64,000 nt of DNA from Cyanoderma ruficeps. Taxonomy: Eukaryota > Chordata > Aves > Passeriformes > Timaliidae. Positions 38,016 through 50,847 of this stretch are shown here, piece by piece; the first letter of the stretch is position 1, and each line of letters opens with the position of its first letter. Under the pieces are notes generated by a model, which was given only the letters and a program-made list of their open reading frames with translations, was not told the DNA's origin and did not search any database. The stretch covers positions 5,048,936 to 5,112,935 of the forward strand of contig VZDJ01007755.1 in the NCBI GenBank assembly GCA_008694505.1. Reading direction: 5' to 3'. The position numbers and the translations under genes were made by a program.

Positions 38016-38084
38016 ATGCAAAAGCTCAAGGCAATACTAATTTTTGCCCTGTTCGTGATCATTTTTAATACTGCCTGTGTATAT
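38016..38084 (+). other. Weak candidate coding exon with hydrophobic N terminus
   Basis: An ATG with A at -3 opens 23 codons (MQKLKAILIFALFVIIFNTACVY) that look like a signal peptide or type II membrane anchor: two lysines, then a 14-residue hydrophobic core. They end exactly at TAT|GTAAGT, a near-ideal splice donor. The same frame is open further upstream (from 37776) and continues 116 codons in total, so the exon reading is one of several. I do not recognise the protein, and no matching downstream exon was found. Confidence 0.17.
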
Positions 38085-40069
38085 GTAAGTCAGAGACAGC
38101 CAGCACTATATAGCAGACAAATGTAAAGCCTTTTTTTTCTTTTCATTGTACTGTTGAAATCTGTGAAGTATAAGGAAAAGCAAAAACAGAGAGAAAGGAC
38201 AAGTTCTTCCCATTTCCATAGCAGCATCAGGCTACAGTTGTGTTTATTTTTATAAAATGATATGTCTGTCCAGCTGCTTTGTTTATAAGTGCATTTCTTG
38301 TTTTTCCTAAGTTTAATAGAATTTAGGAAAATCCAGATAGATTATTTAGATGCCTTCCACTTGAAGAACCTTAGCCCTAACAAGGTGTCCTAAAAAGACA
38401 AGACCTGGGAGATGGTCTCCCTGTGGACTGCCTTAGCAGAGTCACCTGCATCTTCATCCATACCCCCCCATTCCAACAGACACCTACCACCAATGAACAA
38501 ACACCAGACACAGGGGTACATGGGAAAGTCCTGCCTCCCATTCAAAGTCAAATCATCTGCTTCCTGTCAGGACACAGACCTTTCAATTCTTTGAGGCCAG
38601 ACATAAAAGTAGGCAGAATAGGTCTTCTTAAAATATAATTTCCTGGTGCATAATGATACCTGTCTTTTAGAGCTTTGGACAGGGCTAGGGTATTTTCTAA
38701 GGGAGTGGAGTTTCAAAGTGTGCAGCTCCCACAGTAGGATGAATCCATCCTAGTCAATACTTAAGTATTGAATATCACAGTTACCTTGCAGTTAAAGTTT
38801 GCAAGTTGTTTCTAGCTGATACTGAACTGAAAGCTTTTGCTGCTTCAAAAGGGTTGCCAGGCACCTGCCTGGATTCAGTTCCTTTCAGATATAATGTCTT
38901 TGTCTCCTAAGGCAGGGTCCTACGTAAAGGATTTATGAGATGCTGAGAATTAAAACTATGGAGGATTCAAACAGATCAGTGCTAAAAGTGAACCCATTTT
39001 AGGAGTCGTTACCTGTCCTACTTCCAGCATGTAGGAAATTATAAAACTGGGATGTGTCCTTTAGCATCTCTGTGCCTTCGTTTCCCTGCAGAGGATGGCA
39101 GCCAAAATCTTCAGCCGCTGTGGTACAGCACAGATTGTGCAGCCTCTCCTTGCCAGACTTCAGGGATACTTCTCAAGGTGACTGCCCTCATTCATACATC
39201 TGGGGTTTTCACAATCAGGATCCTGGAATGAAAGCCAGCATATTACTGTCAGTGCAATAGATTAAAATGCTGATGCTACAGAAAGAAATAAGGGTAGAAG
39301 GTTCTGGATTCACGGACTCATTCAAAAGCAATATAAAATAAGTAGGGAAAATGACTATGTGGTACTGAAGCACAGTGGTGCCCATACTGAGAAAAGAGAG
39401 CAACCATTTCTTTCTGCTGATTTAGAGGGAGGCTGCCAAGGCACATTCAGTAAATAACTATTGTTCAGAGTCATCTGAACAAGGTTCTCTAAAAGCTGAG
39501 TTTGATATACAGGAGAAACACTCAACTGATTGTTATATAATAAAAATTGACTGCAGAGGAATGGACTTTATACAGAAGCTAGGACTGTATTTTGAGTTAG
39601 GGAAAGCTTTTTATTCTGTTCATTGAAGCCCTGGGCTTTATTCTATTGGAATTTACTTTTCCAGATGGCTCAGAATGCTGCCTGTCCTTGCAGCCCCTTC
39701 AGGGGCCAGGTAAAGGGCAGTGGTGCTGCAGAAACACAAAACAACTCCCAAGTTTCCTGAGAAACATGACTAGGAGGAGGATGAGAAACAGAATCTACTG
39801 AAGAGCCAAGTCTGCAAGTAGCTAAAAATGAATCTGAAGAGGGATGCTGTGCCTGTGAGAGTAAGGAAGGAGCATGTGCAAAGCAGTTGTGAAACAGTTA
39901 TGGTTTTGTGCTTTGTAGTTAACTTGGTGTTAAAAAAACCACAGTGTTATTTTTAGCTCTTAGAAAACCCGAGCAAAAATGCTCCAGGCAGCTGCTATTT
40001 CTTCCGTCTTGAGTAAACATTTGGTTTTTGTCAGTTTGATGCTCAATCATCAAAATGTGGAACTTCCTA
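38085..40069. other. Unassigned non-coding DNA
   Basis: No gene or repeat is recognised. Only chance-length frames. Confidence 0.55.
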
Positions 40070-40140
40070 CTTTCCCTTTCCCTTTCTCTTTTCTCTTTTC
40101 TTGTCCTTGTCCTTGTCTTTGTCCTCATTCGTGTCCTTTC
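40070..40140. repeat. Degenerate pyrimidine tandem repeat (TTTCCC / CTTGTC units)
   Basis: The first half is TTTCCC-like units (about 40071-40088) passing into TCTTTTC. The second half is CTTGTC hexamers (about 40100-40123), followed by a degenerate unit. The forward strand has almost no purines other than G in the hexamer. The overlapping reverse frame encodes an Arg/Glu-rich low-complexity peptide and is not a gene. Confidence 0.85.
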
Positions 40141-41802
40141 ACAACTTTCTGGAGCCTGCAGTTTTTAAGAGGAGGAGCTGCCCCAGAACCATTTCCCAAT
40201 TCATAGGTGTCTGAGATGGTCAAATGTCTGATGCACCTGATTATCTGTCTTGTCTGAAAACTGGGTTTGATTTGGCTTCTTCAGACAAATATTTCTCACA
40301 GAAAGAAAGAAAAAGAGATAGGGGAGGTCATGCACGGAGTTATAATTTTGTTTGCCTCCTTCTCCCTGCACAGAGCTTCTCAGTCCTAATAGCTGCACCT
40401 GTTAGGTTGCAGTAATTTAATTGCCCCTTGATGATAAGGTGAAAAAAATGAGAAAGTATGACTGGTTTGTATGTTGCTCACATTCATTCCCTGCTTCTTC
40501 CTGGCCTATTCTAAATAATATAAAATGAGTCAGGCAATTTGGAGTAGGGCATAGATCACAAGATGTTGTTGAGGATGGTGTCACACATCTAAATTTCTGG
40601 GAAACAGTGTCATCCAAGGTCCATTCCAGATGGTTACAACAATTAAACACTGCCATGGGTTGACACTGAGGAAGTTAAAGAGAGAACTTCCTTCACTGGA
40701 ACTGATGAGCACTCCTTACAAAACCTTCTGCAAGTAATGGTGAGCAGAATACAAGTGTTACATCCAATGCCTTCCTGGATGTCAGAAATGTGGACTGTAT
40801 ATTCTGATGGACTTCAGGATAACTGACATTCTATTATGTCACCAGCTCAGTAACTAAGGTAAAGCTAGATTTTTCAGCCGTTTATTTGCACTCAGGTTGA
40901 ATCCAGGACATGCCACATTTCTGATACTTCTCACACCTGAGAGCTGGAAGCCTTGCTACCTCTCAGAGTGTCATATTCTGGAGGCATTCAGCATATGGCT
41001 CAAAATAAAAGGGGCTTCTGCAACTACTACTTTTCTTTCTGGGGTCAGGGATGGGAGGAAGTGGTAAGAGGAAATGGTTGTGGTCTGGGTAAAATTTGCA
41101 GCCTTTCCTCCATTTTTTTAGCCTGCTAGAGCCAGCCAGCAGTATGTGTCGGGAACAATATGTCCAGAAAGAATTGCTGACCTCAGCAGCAAGGAGCAAG
41201 TTCATTAAGACACACAAACCTCCTTTTTGTGGGATGGTACAATGTGCTATTGACTCATGTGGGCCGCACAGTCTAATCCCAAATTTTTGAGACTGACCCA
41301 GAATCTGGCACTCTGGCTTCTGCTGATTAATATCATCGTCTGCAAGCAAGATAGTCTAGCTTAACTGAGGCTGCATCTTCATGTTAATTTTCAGTATAAG
41401 GATGAAAGAATGATGCCATATAACTCTAACCATGGTTCCAACAGATCCAGATAGGAATTAAAACATGCACCAGAAGGAATGAAAATAAATTTGCTCTGGG
41501 TTCAGAGCGGTCTGGTAGAAAAAAGAAAAAAGAGAATGAATTCACAATCCTTGCTTATATAAATAGCACCTGTTTTGACAAATTTTGTATGCTTGTTTTC
41601 TGAATTAACATGTTTCCAAAATTCCACTCTTTTTCAGAACATAAATGACAGCATTGGCAAAAAACCCCCACAGGCTGTTACTATATATATGTTTATAATC
41701 TTTAAGCTTTGCAAGCAAGAAATTGTTGAATTCATCCAGTAATTCTTAACCTGTGCACACTTGCTTGGTCTTCAGCCGTAGTAAAACACAAATATCTGCT
41801 TA
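40141..41802. other. Unassigned non-coding DNA
   Basis: A 128-codon reverse frame (40963-41349) is the most notable open stretch. It has no recognisable domain and sits in mixed-composition DNA. No repeat is identified. Confidence 0.5.
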
Positions 41803-42768
41803 TTGGGTCTCAAAAGGCTGTGACCCACAGCACTAGTCGTGTATTCCAGATGTGGATAACGGGTGCAGTGCTGGAAGATCTTCATTAATGACCCAGTCAC
41901 TGACACAGAGTGAACCTTCAGCAACTTTTCAGACCATACAAAACTAGCAGGAGTGGCTGATACACCGGATGTCATGCTGCCGTCCAGAGGGACTCAACAG
42001 CTGAAGAGGTGGGATGATGAGAAGAATCTCCCGCTGTTCAGTGAGGGGAAGTGCAACGCCCTGCCCTGAGGAGGAGCAGCCCCAGCACCAGCACAGGCCG
42101 GGGGCCGCTCCTCTGGAAAGCAGCTCTGCAGAGAAGGCCCTGGGAGTCCTGATGGACACCAGGGAGGCCGTGAAAAGCACTGTGTCCTTGCCACTAAGGT
42201 GGTGAGAGGTATCCTGGGCTGCATTAGGCAGGGGGAATGCCAGCTGGTGGATTCATCTGGTTCTTCCTCTTCAGTCACTGCTGTCTACTGTGCAAAAGTG
42301 ACACTGAAAATACTGGAGAAGAATCCAGTGAAACACACAGAACTTTTTAAGGGGCTTCTGTATCTTACATACAATGAGAGAATGAGAGAACTGTGACTGG
42401 CCAGCCTGGAGAAGAGATGGTCCAGGCAGTCTTATCAGCATACATAAATGTCTGATTGGAGGGAACGAAGAAGAGTCAGAAAGACTCTTCTCATGAGTGC
42501 TCAGTGACAGGACAAAAGGCAATGAACACAAGTTGAAATAAAGGAAATCCCCCTGAAATGTATGGAAAAACTATTTTACTGTGGGGATGGTCAAACACTG
42601 GCACAGGTTACCCAGGGAGGAAGTGGAGTCTTCATACTTGGAGATATCCAAAACCTAAGTGGACATAGACCTGAGCCACCCGCTGTAGCTGACCTTGGAT
42701 GTGACAAGGGGCTCCACTAAAGAATTTTCAGAGGTTCTTTCCAACCTCAACTCTTTTGTGACTGCAGA
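41803..42768 (+). mobile_element. CR1 LINE fragment reaching into the reverse transcriptase, forward strand
   Basis: This is the longest CR1 fragment in the window (about 0.97 kb) and includes ORF2-derived sequence. It shows the region just before the catalytic motif ('gtgcagtgctggaagatcttcattaatgac', 41861-41890), then the region coding for the FADDTKL-type motif, here degraded ('ttttcagaccatacaaaac', 41926-41944, where the first catalytic Asp codon survives and the second is changed to His). RT thumb and C-terminal ORF2 sequence follow ('cactgtgtcctt', 'atcctgggctgcatta', 'cagcctggagaagag'), and then the 3' UTR ending near 42768. Frameshifts and stops break the frame, so it is a dead copy. 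The 5' boundary is approximate. Confidence 0.9.
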
Positions 42769-45700
42769 ATACTTTTCACACTACACCAGATATATTGCGG
42801 CAGTATTCTTTGAGCCGGTTTGTATTTGCATTTCTGACATGTCTGCAAATAACAGACACAGTTTTTGCTCTTAGTGTTCAAGCTAATTATTCCCTTGTGC
42901 TCTTTAGGATTTGGGTAGCTTTAACCATATTTAGCCTTTAATGACCAAGAATCAAGATGCCACCTTCTGTGCAGGACAGCACTGAAAGGCTCACACTTAG
43001 AAAAGCCCCAGCAGGGCAGATTTAAACAAGCTCCTTCCCTGGTTAGACCATCACAGCCACTCACGAAATGAAGTGATTTAACTCACGGGTGTCTGCCTGG
43101 GATTTTCAAAGAGGCTTACAAATTAGACATCACACTTGGTTTGCAATTTTTTACAAGACCCTAAGCAAACCCTGTAAAGCCCATAGGAAGCATGGTGAGT
43201 ATTCTGATTGCACACTCCTGAAAATGAACAGGGCTGAGAACCACACCTCTATAATGTTGAAGTGTGAGGCACAGGAGATGGGGAATACAAACCCATTTTT
43301 GGCACCTAGTTTGTTTTCCACACATCTAAAAACATTTGAATATAATCATGACCTACTTAGAAAAGTGAAGAGGCTGGGAAAAACAAGTACAAGCAAAATA
43401 TTTATAAAATTAGGACAAAACATACATAAGTAAAACTTGCAAAAATTCTTTGTAAAGCTCGTTACAACTCATTTAAAGTTTTGCTCATCCACTTAAGTCA
43501 AGAACATTACAGATTACTATTCTATTCAGCCAAACCAGATGGGATTCACCCATTGCCACAATTCCAAAGTATATTTGTCTCTTCTCTCTAATCCCTCTTT
43601 CTCTGACATTAATGCAAGAGTCATTGTAATGGGTAGGCTTGTTATGAAGAACTCAATAGTAATAAAAAATATAAAAATTGGTGTTCTTGTATTCCTCTTG
43701 TTGTTGAAGAATAAAATTATACTGTAAATTAAATCTGATTTTATGACATTTTGCATGCATATAGATCTTTGTGTGAACTCAGGGGAGCATACTTTATTTG
43801 AGCTCTGTATTCCTTATACTTTTTAATTAATTTTCTTTGTAACTCAGAATAAGTTTCTAATGGATTCTTGGAACAATATGGGGTCACTTGGGGGTGATTT
43901 TAATACCTGCAATTCCCATGGTTATTAATCAAAGACTTTTTAGCCTTTTAGATAAATTATCTGCCTTCTGTTTAGGAGATTGAGATTAAGCATGTGAGAG
44001 AAATTGTCCCTACTGACACAAAGAAAAAAACTCATGAAAATACAAAATGCAACATTTTGGATATCTCACAAAACTACAGAATATGCGGCAGATTTTCAGT
44101 TTTCTTTCATCTGGCTTCATGAAAATAATTTGCTATGAAAATAGCAATGATTCTGAAAAGGGGTGATTTTCATTTACTGCCTATAAATCTCAGAAGCTGT
44201 CAGAACCAGTAAAAAAAATTTTAGTTGAGGATTTACCATTTACAAGGGACAGGATTTTTAAAAAGTTGTCAGGCTTTTTAAGCACCTAAGAAAGAAAGAA
44301 AGGTGTTCAGTTAGCAAGTTTAGTTGGGAATCTAAATTTGCATACCCTTGAACAGTAATTGTTACATTTTCATATGCTGAGTCATACAAACAGATGCAGT
44401 TTTTTATGCAATTGATTTGATTCCTCTTGACTTCATGGTGTCCGATAATTAGAAAAATCCTGGTTGATTTTCTGTTCACTAAAGAAACAAACCAGTTTGT
44501 TTTCCATACTTTTCCACTTGATCTATAACCACATAACTGTAAAGTAATGTCATAGAGGGATACCAAAGATGAAAGAACATACATCTGAATTGACACATTT
44601 TCTGTGTGTTTATATATGCAAATATATATATATATATAGCCTAATATCCAGTCTCACAGTTCTGCTCATCCATTCAACAATGGTTAATCTGAAATCAATA
44701 ACTCTCAAAACTCAAAGAATTTAAATTAGCTGTGGACTTGACTTCAGCTTTTCACATACAAGCATCCTCACATTCAAGGTGTGTGAAAATTCAGTGCTTG
44801 TCTCTAGCTCACTCCTGTCTCTCTGTCAGAATGAAACTAATCACATTTCACAAAAGCGTTTTAAGTGTTTACAACAGCTCTGTTATCATAATGTCTAAGT
44901 ATTTCACAAATTTTCTTCACCTGAAGAAGGACCTGGTTTATCAGTTTGCTAACCTGAGACCCAGCTGCCCCCGGAGGACAGTGGTTTTAGCTGTTCAGTT
45001 TACATGGGGGACATGAAGCAGTTTAACTGCATCTGTGCATTGATCCAGCTGAGTGGATTCACCTGGACCTGTAACACATGCAGGCGACTCATCAGGTCCC
45101 ATCACCTGCTTCAATTGCACTGCTTTATAAACTCCAGCTGGCTCCTTCAGTCCGTGCTGTGCAGCAAGGCATTATATTCTTTCACCTGCATGAAGTAAAG
45201 ACTGGGTTAGTTATCTGAAGCCATGCAGAGGCTGGTCAGAGGACCTGGACACTGCTTTCATAAATGTAAGGCTGTTGCTCATTCTGCATCCTGTCTTCTT
45301 TCTTAGCCACCACCTACACATAGCTGGGAAAGTAGCAAGGCGAGGGGAAGACAAGGCAGAAAGTCAGCAAAAATTATTAGCAAGAAATAAAGAAACCTAA
45401 GTGGGTAAACAACCCCCCCCAAATATGGGGTCAAAACAAACCTAAGAAACATTTTTCACTTTCATCTCTCAGAGGCAATTTTCTGGAAAGAGAAAATACC
45501 TTGATGAAAGCCACATAGAGAAGTCAGAGGATAGACATGAGATGAACAAAACAGCCCTTGAAGACAACTCTACACAGTGATGTACAATGTTCTCCGTAGC
45601 AAGTATTTCTTCCCTATGGAGAGCATTGCACATCACTGCACAGGGCTGCATTTCACAAATTGGAAACCATCTTCAGAAAAATGCATTTGTAGGCATCATA

Positions 45701-46829
45701 GGGTATACAATGTAAACTTTGCTTCATCATTGTGATATTATGAATGCTACATGTCTTTTCTTCCTAGAAGAATACTTCAGAGGTCTTGAAATTTATTCTG
45801 CCGACAAAGTAGAAAGATTACCATAAATACAAGTTTTCTCCATGTAGTGTAGAATATGCAGTGCACATTTTGCATGTCCATGGAAGGAAACAGTCAAAAC
45901 ACATATTATATATACATGTATTTTTCTATACACTGAAAATGGAAGAAGAGAAGACACACAGGTTTCAAGTATGTGCAAATACCAGCAGGTCTTTTTAAGC
46001 TATATGTGTTACTTGTATTCAAAACCCAGGCTTAGCATTTTGCAGAGCTGTCTCATTCTGAAAGTGAAGTGATTCTTCATTTGCCATGATCCCTTCATGG
46101 ACTTGTGGGCAACTTTATGACATTAAACATGGCAGGAGCATATTTGTTTTGTAATTAGAATGCTAAAACGGTTATTAGAAACATCATCCAAATTTTCTGT
46201 AATTCAACTCTCAGCTTCATTCAGGGGCACAAATGGTCAAATGGCTCAGGCTCACATGTGAAAGAGAGGGAAGCAGTGTGAGTCAGACCAGATGGCTGTC
46301 GACCTTAAGGCAAGATAGAAATGGATGGGAAAAGGTTTTCTCAGCTGTGCTTATTCTAGGCACTGGTCCAGAAACTCACCTAGTCCGGGTAAGGGAAAAA
46401 GTTTTACTTTTTAGTATTGAAGAAGTTCTAGTTCAAAAATAATATCTTTGTTTCTAATAATGCAGACACCTTTGTTAATGTCTTTTAAGATACATAAATT
46501 GGAAGACAATAGGAAAAAAAGCAACAACATTTACTTTCTTGAATCACAGCATTCCAGAGTTTGAGTGCTATGAGCACACCCTCTCTTCTAAAATCACACA
46601 CTGCTAACAATTATTACCATTCTTCAGAGCTGACCATAGGAAAAACACTCTAAAGAAAAAGAACTTATGTATAAGCTAAATGCATGTTTTCCTTTTGAAA
46701 CAACTTGCAATTTGAAGGTCCTCATTCTCTACTATATGAAACGTGTTATGATAGGAAGTTTTCAAAAGCTGAAACAAGACTCTGAAACAACCTGAAATTG
46801 TAATTATTATTTTCGTTTTTCTTTGAGAG
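42769..46829. other. Unassigned non-coding DNA, with a GC-richer block near 45.0-45.2 kb
   Basis: Contains a (TA)n run at about 44621-44638 and C8 at about 45412-45420. The block 44950-45190 is distinctly GC-richer, with a TATA-like 'tttataaa' at about 45123-45130. It may be an eroded LTR, but I cannot name it. No gene is supported. Confidence 0.45.
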
Positions 46830-46872
46830 AATTAGGTATCTACTCCTAGTTAATTAGGTATTTATCCTAGTT
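46830..46872. repeat. Imperfect 22-bp tandem duplication
   Basis: 'aattaggtatctactcctagtt' (46830-46851) is followed immediately by 'aattaggtatttatcctagtt' (46852-46872). The copies differ by one substitution and a one-base length change, so the duplication is not brand new. Confidence 0.9.
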
Positions 46873-48474
46873 AAAAGAAATCAGATTTCTAAATTTTGAA
46901 ATCCTCTGTAAAATGTCAGTCGCTTTCTATCAAAACAAATGCTGTGTGATTCAAGGTTTGAGTCAAAGTCTTTTGAAAACAGTGGAAGATGTTTAAGTCT
47001 GTGTACTCTGGTTTTGATCCACAAAGGCTTAACTTATAGACTGTGAGATAAAGTTACATAAAGGAGTCACCTCTCTGTAGCTGTATATCTTGACCCACTC
47101 TAGTGCTTTGCTCTTGTAATGGTTTATCCATGACTTAACAGATAAACAGAATGGAATATAATCAGAAAATCACATCTAAGTTACAGAAACATAAAAGTAA
47201 ACACCTCTCCATTTATTTTCACATACACACAAAAAAAAAAAGGAAAAAAGAAGGAAAAGGGAATTATTTCTTTTTCTTCTTGGGAATCCACTTGAAGCAT
47301 TAATTAAGCATGTTAACTTGAATGTGGTAAGAATGTCTGCAAAGTCTTTTTGTCTGTTTTACTATTTTGTAATTTTCTGTGGTTTGTCTTACTTTACAGC
47401 CGTTCCTCTAATATTACCAAGATATTATTATTCCTGAGAGTGTAGTTATGTTATGTTGTATTCTTTTGAGTGGGTCAAATAACCTTTATAGTGCATTTTT
47501 AAAGAATCAGTGATGCCTAAGGAGTCTACAATATATGCTGCTGACTGGTAAATTATATTTGTATTTAATTATGCAATACTGCATGGAATTGAGAACATAT
47601 TGCACAAAATGGCTTTGACTGACTGTTACATACTTTCTGCAGGTGTTATTATACACCAGGCTAACATAGTTATCTCAGTGCTGTATGGAAATGAAGGAGT
47701 TCAGCACTGGGAGTGTTATATATTTAGAGATTCAAAACTGTGTAGTTTGCTTTACTGGTCATGCAACACTTCTCATTCAGACAGACTATACAAGCTTGCA
47801 AAAAATCATATACACCCTGCAGAATTTGATATTTGGTAATGAAAGCCAGGTCTGTTAGCAGAGCTGAGGATGCTAGTGTTTCATATTTCCCCAAAATACA
47901 CTTGACTTCATGGGAGCCCTACTGAGTGGCAAAAAATGAGAATCTGACTTTGTGTGCACTGTCACACGGGAATGTCGTGGGTTCGTTACATGAAACCCAT
48001 GAATCACTTTGATGTTATCTGGACCTGTATTATGATAGGAACTCTACAGGCTGGTAAAATATGCTTCTGAATCATGTAGAATGCACTTACTGCTCTTGGG
48101 CATTGAGTCAGATATTGAGACTGCCCCCCACTGTGCCCTGAAACACATATTTTGTGCAGCATGGGTGCATATGCGGCCAGAAAAGGCCGTTATCTGTACT
48201 TTGATTATTCTTTCATTATATCTTCACACAGCTAAACTGGCAAGTCTTCCTGTTTCTGTTTAAAAACACAAACAACAGCTAGGGAGCACTTACCATGTTT
48301 TCTCACTTCAATATTTGAAGATTATATTGATTTGAGAAAATGAGCAAATAATGAGAAGTACTGCAGTCTGGTACAGGAAGACTGAAAACTTTTAAGTGTC
48401 AGGACTAATAGAGGGAAAACACAAGCTGTTGATGGTAAGAGCAAAATTGTGAGTTTTAAACAAACAACAAAAAG
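46873..48474. other. Unassigned non-coding DNA
   Basis: AT-rich with an A/G-rich tract at about 47230-47260. Nothing else recognisable. Confidence 0.55.
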
Positions 48475-48532
48475 AAAAAGTTATCTTCTAATCAGTTAGA
48501 AACAAAAAGTTATCTTCTAATCAGTTAGAAAC
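48475..48532. repeat. Perfect 29-bp tandem duplication (two copies)
   Basis: 48475-48503 and 48504-48532 are identical. The absence of any difference suggests a recent replication-slippage event or an assembly artefact. Confidence 0.97.
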
Positions 48533-50847
48533 TGAGGCATCCTGACACAAAAAGGATTTATAAATTGCTGAAAAATAATATTTTTTTAGCCCTGAATTCA
48601 ATGTTCAGGCACAATGATGAGTTCAACCAAGATGTAGAGATGCATCCCCAGATAACTATGTTACAAATCAAAGCTAAAATCACAGCTGCATGAGACACTG
48701 CCAGATGCTGAGAGTATGGATCATACCAAGCACAGTCCTCCAGGAAAGAGGGTGAAGAATCTGAAGTCTGGGTATCCCACAATACACACAAATACTGAAG
48801 AGCGAAATTAGACTGCACCAAGACAGAAAACAAAATTACCAGAGAAAAGAGTATAAACTAATTGCACTGAAAAAGAACAAAATTAGGACTCCTTAATCAT
48901 GCCATTAGGTACCAAGAAGGTTGAAAATGAAAGTCTTAGTAAGGAAATTCCCTGCAGGAATTATTTTTCTTTTGAAAACTCACTGAAGTGTGAAGCACTG
49001 CTGAACTTAAGTGGCTACTTGATCTTCTGAACAAAGGAGACATAGGGAGCTATACGGCAAGAGAAAAGGGCAGGAGCAGAAGACAAGGGGATGGAAAGCA
49101 AGAAATAACTATTTTAAGAGCCAAAGGCTGCAGCAGAAACTGGGCAGAGGTGAACCAGACAGTGAGCATATGCAGAGCAACAGACAGACTTTTTAGCCAA
49201 AGGCATACAATTTGAATCCTGCTGCAAATTTCTCAACAAGTGACTTTATGCGCAAAGTGCACTGTGTTCTTATGAGGCTGAAAAGGTTCTGCTGAATGCT
49301 CACTGCTTTGTTAACTTAGCAAAGAGGCTCAGATTAAGAAGTTACACATAACAGCAGATCTGTAGATGTGTCCATGCATCCGACTTGCAGTGTCTGAGTA
49401 GGAATACCTCATCTGTTTCTGTGGATCTGTCTGCTACTGAAAACATAATTTGTAGTGCTGATGTCTTATGGTGGATCTCTAGTTCTGGTTGCTGATTTTG
49501 AAAATTGTTGTTCCTGGCATTATTTATAAGATGAGTGCAATGTTTTTTTCACAAAGATTAACCTTCTCGTGCATACTTAATAAAAATTACTGCCATAAAA
49601 AATCCTATTTGACCCAGTGTAAGAGATTAATACAATGTTTAAACCCAATTTCAAACAACAGGAGAAAGATCTTAAACTTTAGGAAAGCTCTGGTGAAAAT
49701 CTTTTGCTTAACTCTTTTTTTTTTTTTCAGTAAAGAGCAACTGAAAACTTCATGTAATTGTGGAAGCCAAATACTTCAAATTATCCATTCCAGATTAAAA
49801 AAAATGTAGCTTAGAACTTGTCTTGCACAGGTCTAATTCAAAATCATGAAAGACAATAGAAGACCTTCAAAGTGCTTTGTAAACAGGCTGGGTTGCTCCC
49901 CTTTGGGTGCAGCAGTCAAGTTTTTCTCAAGTAATTTTTGCCTTTCTGACCAATTAGCAATTGCACTGAAATCACTTACATATTTCCATTTTCTTTCTTT
50001 TTGAACTCTGTGTTTTCCAACACATTCTGAATGAATGAATGAGAGTGCCAACTAATTTCTACTAGACATACTCAGTTTCTGAATACTTTAAAATATTTTC
50101 CTCTTTTGGTTACACCTTTTATCTTTTTCTCTACTTTTTTAAATGTTATTCTTAGCAAGATCAGGTTTTAGTGGAATCACACAAGATGTTAGCCAGATAA
50201 CAGAACTGGTCTCTAATTCATGCTGTAAAACATTTCTAATTATGGACTACAATAGTGACAATTATTCTTGTGCTCTGACTTTTCCTGTACTCATTACCAC
50301 TTACCTCCTCCTCCAGTCAAGGATTTTTCACTTTGTTAGACTTTCCTCCTTTAGGCACAATTGTCATACAACAAAACTCTGTAAGACTTAAAAGTGCTGC
50401 ACAACAAATGTAAACTAATGTAACAGCTTCTGGAATAAGACTGATCTTGTTAGCACAAACCCTTTGATTTTTTTTGGTTTCTTTGACATAGAAAATCAAG
50501 CCTGCAAGGAGTCATATTTCAGCGTGTATCCCATTAATTTAAATACTTCTATTCAGATAAAATGAATTTATTAAGTAGGTTTTGTTAAAGTCATTATTAA
50601 TTTTCTTCTGTGGATTCCATCTCTTGTTGTTTATTCAGTTTCATAAAGAAAAATAATCGTGTTTTGGTTTCCACAGAGTATAGAGCTTTGATATAGAAGT
50701 GGGTTCCTGAGAAATATTTATTTTGCAGTAACTCATCATTCCTACTATTAAAATAGCAGGTGTCAAAAATATCCTGTTCAATGTCAAAAAGACTGCTCCT
50801 TTGTCTTTTCATTATATTCTGATTTTATTTTTGTTCTGTATTTACAG
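48533..50847. other. Unassigned non-coding DNA
   Basis: No recognisable feature. The longest frame is 106 codons (49489-49809) and ends in T/A-rich low-complexity sequence. Confidence 0.55.

Noticed and set aside
40963..41349. 128-codon reverse-strand ORF
   Set aside because: No recognisable domain, codon pattern or neighbouring exon.
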